From the NCBI RefSeq assembly GCF_052115865.1, contig NZ_JBQKME010000001.1, positions 62,001 to 126,000 of the forward strand: a stretch of DNA of 64,000 nucleotides. The letters run 5' to 3'. This stretch comes from Fundicoccus_A sp052115865. GTDB taxonomy: Bacteria > Bacillota > Bacilli > Lactobacillales > Aerococcaceae. Both the position numbers and the translations under genes were made by a program. Below the pieces are notes generated by a model. That model saw nothing but the letters and a program-made list of their open reading frames with translations, was not told the DNA's origin and made no database searches. This document shows positions 9,345-19,199 of this stretch, one piece after another (within the stretch, counting starts at the first letter, position 1; every line of letters starts with the position of its first letter).

Positions 9345-11315
9345 ATGGATTATACTAAATTAGATAATGTGAAAATAGAAAATGGAAATAAGTTGCGGTT
9401 TAAATCTGTAGGTGGGAAGTTTTTAATTGATAAAAAAACTTTTCTTAGTGGAAAATATTTTTTAATGGATATGCGACTGCTTGAGGAGAATAGTGCAACA
9501 TTTCAACTTGCTTTTTATGCTACAGAGGAGAATAATCCTAGAATGAATATTAGGTTTGGATTATTACCACAAATAACTTCAAGTCTTGTAATTGATCAAA
9601 AATGGTTAAATGGAGATGATTTATTTCCCCCGAATACTCCGGGAGTATTAAAGCTTGTATGTCACGGCTCACGGATTTTACTAGATGAAATTGATTATAT
9701 TATTTTTGAAAGTTATCCAGCAAAAAAAGATATTTTATTGAAAATAAATGAAATAAAAACAGTCGATTCACTTCCGGTAATTACTTTACAATCGAATCCA
9801 ATAATTGATTCGTTTGGACAATTAAACACGCGGGATTGGAAAAATAAGGTATATGATACCGAAGAATTAAAAAATCGATTAGATGAAATTATAAACACTG
9901 CATTAGTAACTGATGTTGTAATATCAAAATTTAAAGGGAATAAAAATGATAAAATTACTGAGGGGACAGGTTATTTTTCTAGGATAAAACGTAACGGAAA
10001 GTGGTACTTAGTTGATCCTGAAGGATACGCGTTTATCTCTCTGGGTGCCAATGGAGTAAGACCCTATATCGATGGTAGAATTGATGGTATTGAAAGTTTG
10101 CTGGAGTGGATTCCACAAATTGAAGGAAATGATGATGATAGGTTTATTAGATATCTTGAAAATAATAATAATCCATGGAGACCAGAACCCAAAGTTATAG
10201 ATTTTCTTATAATAAATCTATTTAAGATATGGGGAGAAAATTGGTTAGATAAATGGAAACAACTTGTTAGATCTGTCTATATTCAAAATGGAATGAATAC
10301 AATTGGTAATTGGTCTGACTTAGAAAATCTTGATCAATTAAAAATTCCATATGTTACATCATTAAAAAACTTTCCAGATACTGAAGTAAAAATATTTCGG
10401 GATTTTCCAGATGTGATGAGCGAAGAGTATATAATAAATGCGAAAAATTGTGCACAAACTTTAATATCTAGAAAAGATGATCCATGGTTAATTGGATATT
10501 TTTTAAGAAATGAACCAGAGTGGGCTTTTGTAAATAATTTAGTAATTGCTGATGAAGTATTTTATAATCCAATTAAATCGAGAAGTAAAGAATATCTAAT
10601 TAATAAAATTATAAATAAGTATAAAACAATTAATGTACTTAATAATGCATATGATTTAGAGTTAAATTCTTTTGATGAATTAAAAAATTCAATCAAAGAT
10701 TTATCAATGAGAACTAAACAAGCAAACAGTGATATGCACGAGTTTTCTAAGGAATTGATTCGTAGATATATTGAAGTTCCTATAAAAGAATGTAGAAAAG
10801 TAGATACTAATCATATGATTTTAGGGATGCGTTGGGCATGGATTGAAAATGATGATTTTATTGAAGGATGGGAACTTTTTGATGCATTTTCAATTAATTG
10901 TTACGCTGAAGATCCTAGCTCAAACTTAGATAATTTAGTTACATTAGGAATAGATTTACCAGTAATAATTGGTGAATTTCATTTTGGAGCTCTAGATGTT
11001 GGACTGCCAGCTACTGGTTTAGAAGGTGTTGAAACACAACTAGATAGAGGATTAGCATATAGTTATTATTGCGAGAGAGTAGCCGCGCACCCATTAGGAG
11101 TGGGTTGTCATTATTTTCAGTTTTATGATCAATTTGCTTTAGGACGTTTTGATGGGGAAAATTATAATATTGGATTGCTTGACATCTGCTCGCAACCATA
11201 TGAGGAAGCATTGTCAATAATTAGAGAGTGTCATCATAATATATATAATGTTATGGATGGTAGTAAACTACCGACTGATAAACTTGCAAACTTTATTCCG
11301 ATGGTCGCATATTAA
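9345..11315 (+). CDS. GH50-like clan GH-A glycoside hydrolase (beta-agarase / beta-galactosidase-like)
   Basis: 656 residues, no signal peptide. The N-terminal ~190 residues form a beta-rich domain. The TIM barrel starts near GTGYFSRIKRNGKWYLVDPEG and ends with the GH50-like block PVIIGEFHFGALDVGLP ... VAAHPLGVGCHYFQFYDQ ... DGENYNIGLLD. The probable acid/base is Glu390 (LRNEPEW) and the nucleophile Glu544 (GEFHFGA). GH50 enzymes are mostly marine beta-agarases, so a cytoplasmic relative in a pectin island is unusual; a beta-galactosidase acting on plant galactan oligosaccharides is a reasonable guess. RBS AGGAGG precedes the ATG. Agarase activity should not be assumed. Confidence 0.7.
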   Translation: MDYTKLDNVKIENGNKLRFKSVGGKFLIDKKTFLSGKYFLMDMRLLEENSATFQLAFYATEENNPRMNIRFGLLPQITSSLVIDQKWLNGDDLFPPNTPGVLKLVCHGSRILLDEIDYIIFESYPAKKDILLKINEIKTVDSLPVITLQSNPIIDSFGQLNTRDWKNKVYDTEELKNRLDEIINTALVTDVVISKFKGNKNDKITEGTGYFSRIKRNGKWYLVDPEGYAFISLGANGVRPYIDGRIDGIESLLEWIPQIEGNDDDRFIRYLENNNNPWRPEPKVIDFLIINLFKIWGENWLDKWKQLVRSVYIQNGMNTIGNWSDLENLDQLKIPYVTSLKNFPDTEVKIFRDFPDVMSEEYIINAKNCAQTLISRKDDPWLIGYFLRNEPEWAFVNNLVIADEVFYNPIKSRSKEYLINKIINKYKTINVLNNAYDLELNSFDELKNSIKDLSMRTKQANSDMHEFSKELIRRYIEVPIKECRKVDTNHMILGMRWAWIENDDFIEGWELFDAFSINCYAEDPSSNLDNLVTLGIDLPVIIGEFHFGALDVGLPATGLEGVETQLDRGLAYSYYCERVAAHPLGVGCHYFQFYDQFALGRFDGENYNIGLLDICSQPYEEALSIIRECHHNIYNVMDGSKLPTDKLANFIPMVAY

Positions 11316-11437
11316 TTATTTTTTAATATAAAGTAAATTAATAAAAAAACATTAAATAAAGTGAAGACATAGCTAATCTTATAAAATTCAAAGATAATAT
11401 TAACTAATTTTGTGGTTATAGAATTAAAAAAGAGACA

Positions 11438-11465
11438 TTGTTTTAGAATCCGCTTACATTATAAT
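11438..11465 (+). promoter_or_regulatory. Promoter of importer module 2 with cre-like site
   Basis: TTGTTT (11438-11443) and TATAAT (11460-11465) are 16 bases apart. AGAATCCGCTTACA (11445-11458), inside the spacer, matches the cre consensus with two mismatches, which suggests CcpA repression. The flanking gap 11316-11484 holds nothing else. Confidence 0.5.
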
Positions 11466-11484
11466 GGAATAAAGGAGGGAAATA

Positions 11485-12444
11485 ATGGAATCAAATATCG
11501 CTTTAAATGAAAACGCTAACTCAATTGGTAGGTCTAAACGAAAAAGGTCGTGGAAAAGTGAAGTGAACAATAATTGGCCACTATATCTAATGATATTACC
11601 AGCACTTATAAGTGTTATAATATTTAACTATATACCAATGAGTGGCTTAATTATGGCTTTCCAAGACTATAAACCTTGGTTAGGTATTAAAGATTCAACA
11701 TTTATTGGATTTGACAACTTTAGAAGGATTTTTGAGTTTCCTGAATCCTACCAAGCCATTATCAATACAGTTATTATTGCAGTATGGAAAATTGTTTTAG
11801 GTTTAATTGTTCCTATAATAATGGCATTATTACTTAATGAAGTTAGAAATGCGGGTATTAAAAAAGGAATACAAACCTTAGTATACCTACCTCATTTCTT
11901 GTCATGGGTCACAGTTGCGGGTATGTTGAGGGATATTCTAGGAATGGATGGAATTGTCAATAGTGTGCTTAATGGCCTAGGAATGGATTCTATTTTTTTC
12001 CTGGGTGAGCCAGATTTATTTAGAACAATTATAGTTGGGTCTGACTTATGGAAAGGCTTTGGATTTGGAATGATAGTATATCTTGCTGCTATATCAAACA
12101 TAGATCCTGCGCTCTATGAGGCGGCTGAAATGGACGGTGCAACTAGGTTGCAACAAACATTTTATGTAACGATTCCTGGAATGTTGCCAATAATTATTGT
12201 AATGGCAACGCTTAGTCTTGGAAACGTTTTAAATGCTGGGTTTGATCAGATATTCAACTTATACTCGCCTTTGACATATAGTACCGGTGATATTATTGAT
12301 ACGTATGTTTACCGTCAATCACTTCTAGGAGGACAATATGGTTTTGGTACCGCAGTTGGATTATTTAAATCTGCAATAGGTCTTATATTAACAGTGGTGT
12401 CTTATTTTATTGCATATAAAACAACTAATTATAGAATCTTCTAG
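11485..12444 (+). CDS. ABC transporter permease, LplB type (importer module 2)
   Basis: 319 residues with a basic N-terminus, a first membrane span LYLMILPALISVIIFNYIPM and EAA loop EAAEMDGATRLQQTFYVTIPG. The C-terminus SYFIAYKTTNYRIF is typical of LplB proteins. It has the same family and order as module 1 but clearly differs in sequence, so the modules are paralogous importers and not a recent duplication. RBS AAAGGAGGG. Likely cytoplasmic partner: an ATPase encoded elsewhere. Confidence 0.9.
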   Translation: MESNIALNENANSIGRSKRKRSWKSEVNNNWPLYLMILPALISVIIFNYIPMSGLIMAFQDYKPWLGIKDSTFIGFDNFRRIFEFPESYQAIINTVIIAVWKIVLGLIVPIIMALLLNEVRNAGIKKGIQTLVYLPHFLSWVTVAGMLRDILGMDGIVNSVLNGLGMDSIFFLGEPDLFRTIIVGSDLWKGFGFGMIVYLAAISNIDPALYEAAEMDGATRLQQTFYVTIPGMLPIIIVMATLSLGNVLNAGFDQIFNLYSPLTYSTGDIIDTYVYRQSLLGGQYGFGTAVGLFKSAIGLILTVVSYFIAYKTTNYRIF

Positions 12445-12457
12445 AAAGGAGCACAAA

Positions 12458-13327
12458 ATGTCTAATAAATCATTTGGGTATCGAGTTTTCTCTGTCGTAA
12501 ATACAATTTTTTTGATAGTCATTGCTTTATCATGTGTGCTTCCTTTAATTAATTTACTCGCTATTTCTCTGAGTGGAAAGTCAGCGGCAAATGCTGGTTT
12601 AGTAACATTTTGGCCAATTGATTTTACTCCTCAGGCATATATTACAACTTTTCAAAATAGGAATTTTGTTCGTTCGATTATAATTTCAATTTCTAGAACA
12701 TTGGTAGGAACATTATATGGAATGTTCATGATTACAACGGCAGGCTATGCAATGTCGAAAGATTTCAGAGGTAGAACTCCTATTATGTGGATTTTTGTAT
12801 TTACTATGCTATTTGGAGGGGGTTTGATCCCTACATATATAGTGAATACATCTTTAGGATTAAAAAATAACTTTTTGGTATATATTTTACCTGGTGCATT
12901 TAGTTGTTATAACATGATATTAATTATGAATTTTTTCAAATCAATACCAAAATCATTAGAAGAAGCTGCATTAATTGATGGTGCTAGTTTTTTCACTGTA
13001 TTTAGAAAAATATACTTACCACTATCATTACCTGGTCTTGCAACAGTAGCCTTATTTATTATGGTTGGACATTGGAATGATTGGTTTACGGGATTACTAT
13101 ATATGTCCAATACTCAAGATTACCCACTCGCTTCATTTCTACAAGTCATTGTAGTTCAGAATAATGTTCAAGACTTAGCACTTGATCCATTAGCAGCTGA
13201 AGCTATGTCGCAAAGAACTATTAAGGCAGCACAAGTATTCATTGGTGCAATCCCAATATTGATGGTTTATCCGTTTTTACAAAAATACTTTGTTACTGGG
13301 ATTGTTATTGGGGCGGTGAAAGAATAA
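12458..13327 (+). CDS. ABC transporter permease, YtcP/LplC type (importer module 2)
   Basis: 290 residues from the ATG at 12458, preferred over an upstream in-frame ATG at 12410 because AAAGGAGC lies just before it and the longer form would overlap the preceding gene. Six membrane helices, EAA loop EEAALIDGASFFTVFRKIYLP, and C-terminal YPFLQKYFVTGIVIGAVKE. It lies 13 bases after its LplB-type partner. Confidence 0.9.
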   Translation: MSNKSFGYRVFSVVNTIFLIVIALSCVLPLINLLAISLSGKSAANAGLVTFWPIDFTPQAYITTFQNRNFVRSIIISISRTLVGTLYGMFMITTAGYAMSKDFRGRTPIMWIFVFTMLFGGGLIPTYIVNTSLGLKNNFLVYILPGAFSCYNMILIMNFFKSIPKSLEEAALIDGASFFTVFRKIYLPLSLPGLATVALFIMVGHWNDWFTGLLYMSNTQDYPLASFLQVIVVQNNVQDLALDPLAAEAMSQRTIKAAQVFIGAIPILMVYPFLQKYFVTGIVIGAVKE

Positions 13328-13403
13328 AAAATATAATGGATTAAGCAACGATAATCGTACATTGCCTTGATTAACTTATATTAAAAAAGGAGACTTAATA
13401 AAT

Positions 13404-15050
13404 ATGAATAAACGTTTTAATAAGTTTTTAGTTGCAAGCGTTAGCACAATGATGTTAGGAACATTATTTAGTTCAAATGTGGTTGCTCAAGAAGAGAGAA
13501 CAAAATATGATCCTTCAATTACAATTACGATAGGTAAACAATTAGATGAAAACGCTGGACGTTACGAACCAGGAGATGATATTAATAATAATCAAATGAC
13601 ACGATTAACTGAAGAAATTTTAGGTATAAAAATGGAGACAGTCTTACTTGGTGGAGATGCTGATAATTATACAACTAAATTGAGATTAGCACTTACTGGT
13701 ACTGAAGAATTACCAGATGTATTCCCAGTTTATGACACACAAATGATATCAGACATGATTGAATCAGGCAGAGCGAGAGCTATAGATGAAGATATCGAAG
13801 CTCATATGTCAGACAGAATAAAAGGAATATATGATAGATTCCCTGAAACTTTTTATCCAATTATTCGAGATGGACAAACATATGGGATTGCTAATGCTCC
13901 ATTTCTAGAAGAGGGACAAGTTTTATTTGTTCGACAAGATTGGTTAGATGCTTTAGGTTTAGAAGCTCCAACAAACCTTGAGGAATTTGAAACTGTCATT
14001 GCAGCTTTTACAGAAAATGATCCTGATGGTAACGGTAAGGACGATACATATGGTTTTACTTATACTGGGATTGGTATTTATAACTCAGGATGGGTTTCAG
14101 ATCCTGTAATGTTGTTCTCTGCAAACAGTGGAATACACTTCCCTGGTAGTTGGCAAGAAGATGAAAATGGAGAACTTATGTACGGTTCAATTCATGAAGG
14201 AAATAGAGCAACATTAGAAAAAATGGCTGAATGGCATGAAAAAGGTTACTTATTCCCAGAAGCTGCAGCAACTGGTGCTTGGGATGCAATGTCTCAGTTT
14301 ATTGAAGGTAAAGCTGGTATGTTTATGGGGAGATCTTGGGCATATAGTTCAATCTTAGACTTATTAAATACTTATCCAGATGCAAATGTAGTTGCGTATC
14401 CAACTCTCAGACAATCAAATGGTGATCCTAGCTATCAAGGTGGACAAACAAATGATGGATGGTTAATGTTTAGTAGTGAATTTGAAAATACTGAAGCATT
14501 CTTTGAATATTTAGATTGGTTATATGATATAGCTTTTGGAACGGGTGATTTCCAATATGGATTCATTAAAGGCGTTGATTGGGATGAAGTTGATGGAGAA
14601 ATTGTTTTAGACTCTAAACAATTTAATGAGCCGATTGAAACACCATTTTTACCAGGTAAAACAACTGTATTGAAAAATCAACCTAAGCCCGAAGGGTTCC
14701 TGGAAGCTTATGATGCCGTAATCAATAATGGAAAAGAACCAGAAAATAGAATGGAATATGATATTGCACTAAGTTCTGAACAAAGACCTGAACAATTAAA
14801 TGCAAATTATGTAGCTTATTCGCATATTGATGAATTGATTTCCTCTAAATTTAACGGAGAACCAACTGAAACAATGAAGAGAAATTGGGAGCAACTTAGA
14901 ACACTTGAAATGCAAACATATACTAATATTATTTATGGAAGAAGCGACATTACTGCCTTTGATGATTTCGTGAAACAATGGAAAGAGCAAGGTGGAGATA
15001 AAATTACACAAGAAGTAAATGAATGGTACCAAACTGTTAAACAAAATTAA
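13404..15050 (+). CDS. Extracellular solute-binding protein, LplA/YtcQ-like (importer module 2)
   Basis: 548 residues. The signal peptide MNKRFNKFLVASVSTMMLG ends at SSNVVAQE, a signal peptidase I type site with no lipobox; the protein contains no cysteine. The mature part has EGQVLFVRQDWLDALGLE and FTENDPDGNGKDDTYGFTY, the DPDGNGxDDTxG calcium-binding-like loop common in LplA-type proteins. It probably delivers a galactan- or arabinogalactan-derived oligosaccharide, judged only from the GH43 gene that follows. An AAAAAAGGAG site precedes the ATG. Confidence 0.9.
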   Translation: MNKRFNKFLVASVSTMMLGTLFSSNVVAQEERTKYDPSITITIGKQLDENAGRYEPGDDINNNQMTRLTEEILGIKMETVLLGGDADNYTTKLRLALTGTEELPDVFPVYDTQMISDMIESGRARAIDEDIEAHMSDRIKGIYDRFPETFYPIIRDGQTYGIANAPFLEEGQVLFVRQDWLDALGLEAPTNLEEFETVIAAFTENDPDGNGKDDTYGFTYTGIGIYNSGWVSDPVMLFSANSGIHFPGSWQEDENGELMYGSIHEGNRATLEKMAEWHEKGYLFPEAAATGAWDAMSQFIEGKAGMFMGRSWAYSSILDLLNTYPDANVVAYPTLRQSNGDPSYQGGQTNDGWLMFSSEFENTEAFFEYLDWLYDIAFGTGDFQYGFIKGVDWDEVDGEIVLDSKQFNEPIETPFLPGKTTVLKNQPKPEGFLEAYDAVINNGKEPENRMEYDIALSSEQRPEQLNANYVAYSHIDELISSKFNGEPTETMKRNWEQLRTLEMQTYTNIIYGRSDITAFDDFVKQWKEQGGDKITQEVNEWYQTVKQN

Positions 15051-15064
15051 ATTTTCTAAGATAG

Positions 15065-15094
15065 TCAAGCCTTCTAATAAATTAGAGGGCTTGA
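15065..15094 (+). terminator. Hairpin after importer module 2
   Basis: Stem TCAAGCCTTCTAA (15065-15077) pairs with TTAGAGGGCTTGA (15082-15094) across a 4-base loop. The following bases are only moderately T-rich, so it may be a partial terminator or an RNA-stabilising hairpin that lowers expression of the downstream hydrolase. Confidence 0.6.
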
Positions 15095-15159
15095 GTTATT
15101 AATAAAGATAGTAGTTATTATGATAGGAAGTATATTTAATAATATGGAGAATGATATTA

Positions 15160-16095
15160 ATGAAAAATAAAATTAGAACAAATGGATCTCTATGGAAAGA
15201 TCAAGAAGATAATCCGATACATGCGCATGGTGGATTTATAATTAAATATAGAGAATATTACTATTGGTATGGTGAAGATCGAAGAGATAATTATTATGTA
15301 AGTTGTTATCGTTCTAAAAATTTAGTTGACTGGGAATTCAGGAATCATTGTTTGACTAGTGATTCTCCTACCATGGGTTATAGAGTTAGAACAAAGATTC
15401 AACTTATAAATGATGATGGGAATAAAGTCAATATTGAACGGCCAAAGGTTCTATTTAATGAGAAGACAAAGAAATTTGTAATGTGGGCACATTTTGAAAA
15501 TGGCAGAAATTATAATGATGCTGCTATAGCAATTGCAACTTGTGATACACCAGATGGTGATTTTGTATACCATGGGCATTTTAATCCATTTGGTTATATG
15601 TCTAGAGATTGTACACTTTTTAAGGATGACGATGGAACTGCATATTTCATATCAGCTGCTAGAGATAATGCAGATTTGCACATCTATAAATTAAGTGATG
15701 ATTACATGAATGTTGAAAAGCTAGTTCATAAGTTATGGCAAGGTGAGTATCGTGAAGCCCCAGCCGTAATAAAAGTTAATGAAGAATATTTAATGATTAC
15801 TTCATTTTGTACTGGCTGGGATCCTAATCAGGCAAAATACTCAACAGCTAAATCGATTGAAGGTAATTGGTCAACTTTAAAAGATATAGGTGACGAAACC
15901 ACCTTTGATAGTCAAGCTTCTTTCTTAATGAAGATTGATGGTGCTGTGATATATTTTGGTGATAGATGGGGAGGTAATAATAATTACTTAAACTCAGGAT
16001 ATGTAGCTTATAAACTTAATAAAATTGATGAAATATGGACTATGAAATATAGTACCGAGGTTGAATTCTCAGAGAATGGAATAATCTTTAGATAA
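15160..16095 (+). CDS. GH43 hydrolase, exo-beta-1,3-galactanase-like
   Basis: About 311 residues from ATG 15160, chosen over ATG 15151 because TGGAGA lies nine bases before the former and touches the latter. The opening IHAHGGFIIKYREYYYWYGE is the signature of the GH43 branch that includes galactan 1,3-beta-galactosidases (GH43_24 type), and SRDCTLFKDDDGTAYFIS carries a conserved Asp region of the five-bladed propeller. There is no signal peptide or carbohydrate-binding module, so it should trim imported arabinogalactan-type oligosaccharides in the cytoplasm. Subfamily assignment is from memory of the motif. Confidence 0.7.
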   Translation: MKNKIRTNGSLWKDQEDNPIHAHGGFIIKYREYYYWYGEDRRDNYYVSCYRSKNLVDWEFRNHCLTSDSPTMGYRVRTKIQLINDDGNKVNIERPKVLFNEKTKKFVMWAHFENGRNYNDAAIAIATCDTPDGDFVYHGHFNPFGYMSRDCTLFKDDDGTAYFISAARDNADLHIYKLSDDYMNVEKLVHKLWQGEYREAPAVIKVNEEYLMITSFCTGWDPNQAKYSTAKSIEGNWSTLKDIGDETTFDSQASFLMKIDGAVIYFGDRWGGNNNYLNSGYVAYKLNKIDEIWTMKYSTEVEFSENGIIFR

Positions 16096-16134
16096 AAATT
16101 AATGATAGTGTTATGATTGAATAAATTAGAAAAT

Positions 16135-16184
16135 AATGAAGCGTTTTCGCGATATGAGGTTAGTGTTTTAAATGCTTCATTTTA
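16135..16184 (+). terminator. Probable terminator before the two-component genes
   Basis: AATGAAGC (16135-16142) pairs with GCTTCATT (16174-16181), followed by a short T-run, with a long loop that contains a smaller GCG-TTTT-CGC hairpin. Confidence 0.5.
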
Positions 16185-16246
16185 CTGTAGTTATATTCTA
16201 AAATGATTTTTATAAGAGAAATAGGTAAATCAATGAGGTAATTAAA

Positions 16247-17938
16247 ATGATTAAAGTTAAGTATTATTTGTATCTACTTGGAGCATTCCTAGTAAGTACC
16301 TTAATTCTTCTAGGGGTATTTTATAGATATTCCACCGATTCATTAAATGATAGTTTATATAAAATAGTGACAAGTCAAGTTGATTATACTAGTAATACTC
16401 TCTTAAATAAAACTAAATCAATTGAAAATATCGCTATGTCTATTTTAACGGATGATACTGTTCGTTTTTTAGAATTAAGAATAAACTCTCATCAATATGA
16501 TATGTATGATTATATTAGTGATTTACGGGCGATAAAATCAAAAATTCAATTGGAAGCAAATCGTGATTATGACATACAAGCAATTCACATTTATTGGCCT
16601 GAAATAGAATTGATTATTTCTAGTGAAACAATGATGAACGTAAATAAAAAACCATGGATTAAAGCGGTGCCAGCAGAGCGACAAGCTTGGATAAATAATC
16701 AAAATATCTTATCTTTCTCTTCATCTTACCCATATGTTCCAACTGAACAAGGAGGAATTGAATACAGTGTTATTATAGAGATGAATAATACTTTTTTACA
16801 GTCGATTCAATCAGTGTCACCAAATATAGAAGAGTCATTTTCAATTTTAAAACTGCCACAAGGTGATTATTTATATACATATGGGGATGGTTACAATTAT
16901 TTAAATGAAACAATTTCATCTCTTGAATCAATCAGAGATATTTCTGGAGAAAATAAAAATTTGAACAATTTATCTCGTACAATCGGTAATACTGGAATAG
17001 AATTAATTACATATTACGATAATAATGACCTTTTGATCCCAATCAATAGAATAACGCAAATAACTGTGTTTTTCTTTTGTTTGGTAATAATATCAGGTTT
17101 AATTTTAATTCAATTATTTAATCGAAGTATATCTAAAAACATATTGAAATTAACCGATGGATTTAAGAAAGTAGAAAATGGGAATTTTACAACTGAAATT
17201 ATTTCTACTACAAATGTTGAATTTAACTATGTTTTCACACAATTTAATCAAATGACTAAAGGAATTGATAAATTATTATATTCATTTGATAATGAATATA
17301 AACGAAGAAGTATTGCCGAAATAAAACAGTTACAATCACAAATTAACCCACACTTTTTATACAATTCTTTGTTTTATTTAGTTTCAATGGCAGATAACCC
17401 TGAAGCAGTTAGAAAGATGGCACAACATTTAGCGGATTATTATAAATATAGAACTGTAAATCATGACTTTGTAACTATAGAGGATGAAATAATGTTTGCA
17501 AAATCATACTTAGAAATAATGACGCTTAGAAAATTTATTCAATACAAAATTGTGGTAGATAAAGACTTAAACGATGAAATGATACTGCCTTTGATTATTC
17601 AGCCAATAATTGAGAACGCTATACAACATGGAATTGAAGAAACTGAAGGTGCAAATCAAATTTATTTAACAATAAGAAAACACAATAATAAAATACAATT
17701 TAGTATTGAAGATGATGGTAGAAACATAAGGCCAGAACAAATTAAAATAATCACTCAAAATATTGATAGAAATGATTCTAAAAATAAATTCAGTATTGGT
17801 TTGTGGAATGTGAATCATCGGTTGAAAGCGTTTTACGGATGTGAATCAAAAATTAAACTAGACATGAGTGAATCCTTAGGTGGTCTATGTGTCAGCTTTG
17901 TAATAAGGATGGAGGATTATGAAATTAATAATAGTTGA
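16247..17938 (+). CDS. Sensor histidine kinase, YesM family
   Basis: 563 residues: membrane span near residues 5-27, a large extracellular sensor, a second span near 270-290 (FFFCLVIISGLILIQLF), HAMP linker, His_kinase domain with LQSQINPHFLYNSLFYLV (phospho-acceptor His369) and an HATPase domain with IENAIQHGIEE (N box). The G1 box reads DDGRNI, where the usual form is DNGxGI, so its second glycine is replaced. YesM/LytS-type kinases sense sugars or binding proteins outside the cell. It overlaps the response regulator by 20 bases, so the pair is translationally coupled; it probably controls importer module 2. Confidence 0.9.
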   Translation: MIKVKYYLYLLGAFLVSTLILLGVFYRYSTDSLNDSLYKIVTSQVDYTSNTLLNKTKSIENIAMSILTDDTVRFLELRINSHQYDMYDYISDLRAIKSKIQLEANRDYDIQAIHIYWPEIELIISSETMMNVNKKPWIKAVPAERQAWINNQNILSFSSSYPYVPTEQGGIEYSVIIEMNNTFLQSIQSVSPNIEESFSILKLPQGDYLYTYGDGYNYLNETISSLESIRDISGENKNLNNLSRTIGNTGIELITYYDNNDLLIPINRITQITVFFFCLVIISGLILIQLFNRSISKNILKLTDGFKKVENGNFTTEIISTTNVEFNYVFTQFNQMTKGIDKLLYSFDNEYKRRSIAEIKQLQSQINPHFLYNSLFYLVSMADNPEAVRKMAQHLADYYKYRTVNHDFVTIEDEIMFAKSYLEIMTLRKFIQYKIVVDKDLNDEMILPLIIQPIIENAIQHGIEETEGANQIYLTIRKHNNKIQFSIEDDGRNIRPEQIKIITQNIDRNDSKNKFSIGLWNVNHRLKAFYGCESKIKLDMSESLGGLCVSFVIRMEDYEINNS

Positions 17939-19199
17939 TGACGAAATGCATATTGTCGATTATATAAGTACACAAATTAATTGGAAAGAATTAGGTTTCA
18001 ATGAAGTATTTTCAACAACAAGTCCAAGTAAAGCAAAAGAAATGATATTGAACACTCAACCTGATTTATTAATAACAGATATTAGAATGCCAAAAATTAG
18101 TGGTCTTGATTTAGCTGATGTAATCAAAACCAATAATTTATTAACTAAAGTAATAATAATTTCAGGTTACAGCGATTTTACTTATGCACAGCAAGCATTA
18201 CGCCTAAGGACGGTTGATTATTTAATTAAGCCTATTGAATTATCAGAATTGATATCAGTAGTAAAAAGATCCTTTGATACTAACAATGCGATAAGAATTG
18301 ATCATATTTTAGATGGGAAAAGTAAAAATTTATTTTTTATTGAAGCTTTATCGACCTTTGGAATAGAAAAAATTAATGAAAAGATTTACAGTGATTTACT
18401 TTATACCTGGGACTCAAACCTGCATAAAAATTCGGTTTCACTAAAGTATGAAGGTGAGTATCTTACTGTTTTTTCTAAGTATAATTCTATTATCAAAAAA
18501 AAATCTAATTCATTACGATACACGAAGAGTGATTTTTTCCATCAATTTTATAGTCATTTAAATATTCCAATTAGCAAATATAGTTTTCCAACAGAATTAA
18601 AGTTAATAATAAAAGAAAAAAACTGGAGAGAATTAATTGATCATGGTTCAATATTTTCTTTAGTTGATGAAAAAATGTATGTTCCTTTTGCATTTGATTT
18701 ATTGTACTTACTGAGGGATGAGTTTTCTAGATTTATTGAAACTATTAATTTATCTGAATTACTCATTGATGTTTTTTCAATTAAAGATGTATTATTGGAA
18801 AATATAGAAGCAAAAATTAAAGTTGAAAATAGTTTGGAAAATCAACAAGGTATATCGGAAAAAACGATTATTGCAATAGAACAGTACATATTAGATAATT
18901 ATAACAAGCAAATCTCTTTAGATATTCTTTCAGAGGTTTTTCATTTACATCCAGTTACTATTTCACGTTTGTTTAAGGCGATTACAGGAGAAACATTTTC
19001 AAAGTATTTAACTAGAGTGAGAATTGAAAACGCAGTTTATTTGTTAGAGAGCTCAAATTTACTTGTTAAAGATATTGCTGAGTTTGTTGGATATAACAAG
19101 ACACAACATTTTATTAGTCTTTTTAAAGATTATTATGGCTTGACTCCACAAAAATATCGAAGAATTTATGTATTGGAGGAAAATAGTAACTATGATTGA
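17919..19199 (+). CDS. AraC-type response regulator, YesN family
   Basis: 426 residues. The receiver domain has the acidic pair in IIVDDEMHIV, phospho-acceptor Asp54 (LLITDIRMP), and Lys in YLIKPIE. The C-terminal ~100 residues are a double helix-turn-helix AraC domain (EVFHLHPVTISRLFKAITG ... IAEFVGYNKTQHFISLFKD). The middle region is short for YesN proteins (compare 514 residues for the second regulator in the window). GGAGG inside the kinase gene provides the ribosome site. Expected to activate nearby importer and hydrolase genes. Confidence 0.9.
   Translation: MKLIIVDDEMHIVDYISTQINWKELGFNEVFSTTSPSKAKEMILNTQPDLLITDIRMPKISGLDLADVIKTNNLLTKVIIISGYSDFTYAQQALRLRTVDYLIKPIELSELISVVKRSFDTNNAIRIDHILDGKSKNLFFIEALSTFGIEKINEKIYSDLLYTWDSNLHKNSVSLKYEGEYLTVFSKYNSIIKKKSNSLRYTKSDFFHQFYSHLNIPISKYSFPTELKLIIKEKNWRELIDHGSIFSLVDEKMYVPFAFDLLYLLRDEFSRFIETINLSELLIDVFSIKDVLLENIEAKIKVENSLENQQGISEKTIIAIEQYILDNYNKQISLDILSEVFHLHPVTISRLFKAITGETFSKYLTRVRIENAVYLLESSNLLVKDIAEFVGYNKTQHFISLFKDYYGLTPQKYRRIYVLEENSNYD

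Noticed and set aside
9345..11315. Calling the gene a beta-agarase outright
   Set aside because: Only family-level motifs are visible; there is no secretion signal and the context is plant pectin, so the activity is left open.
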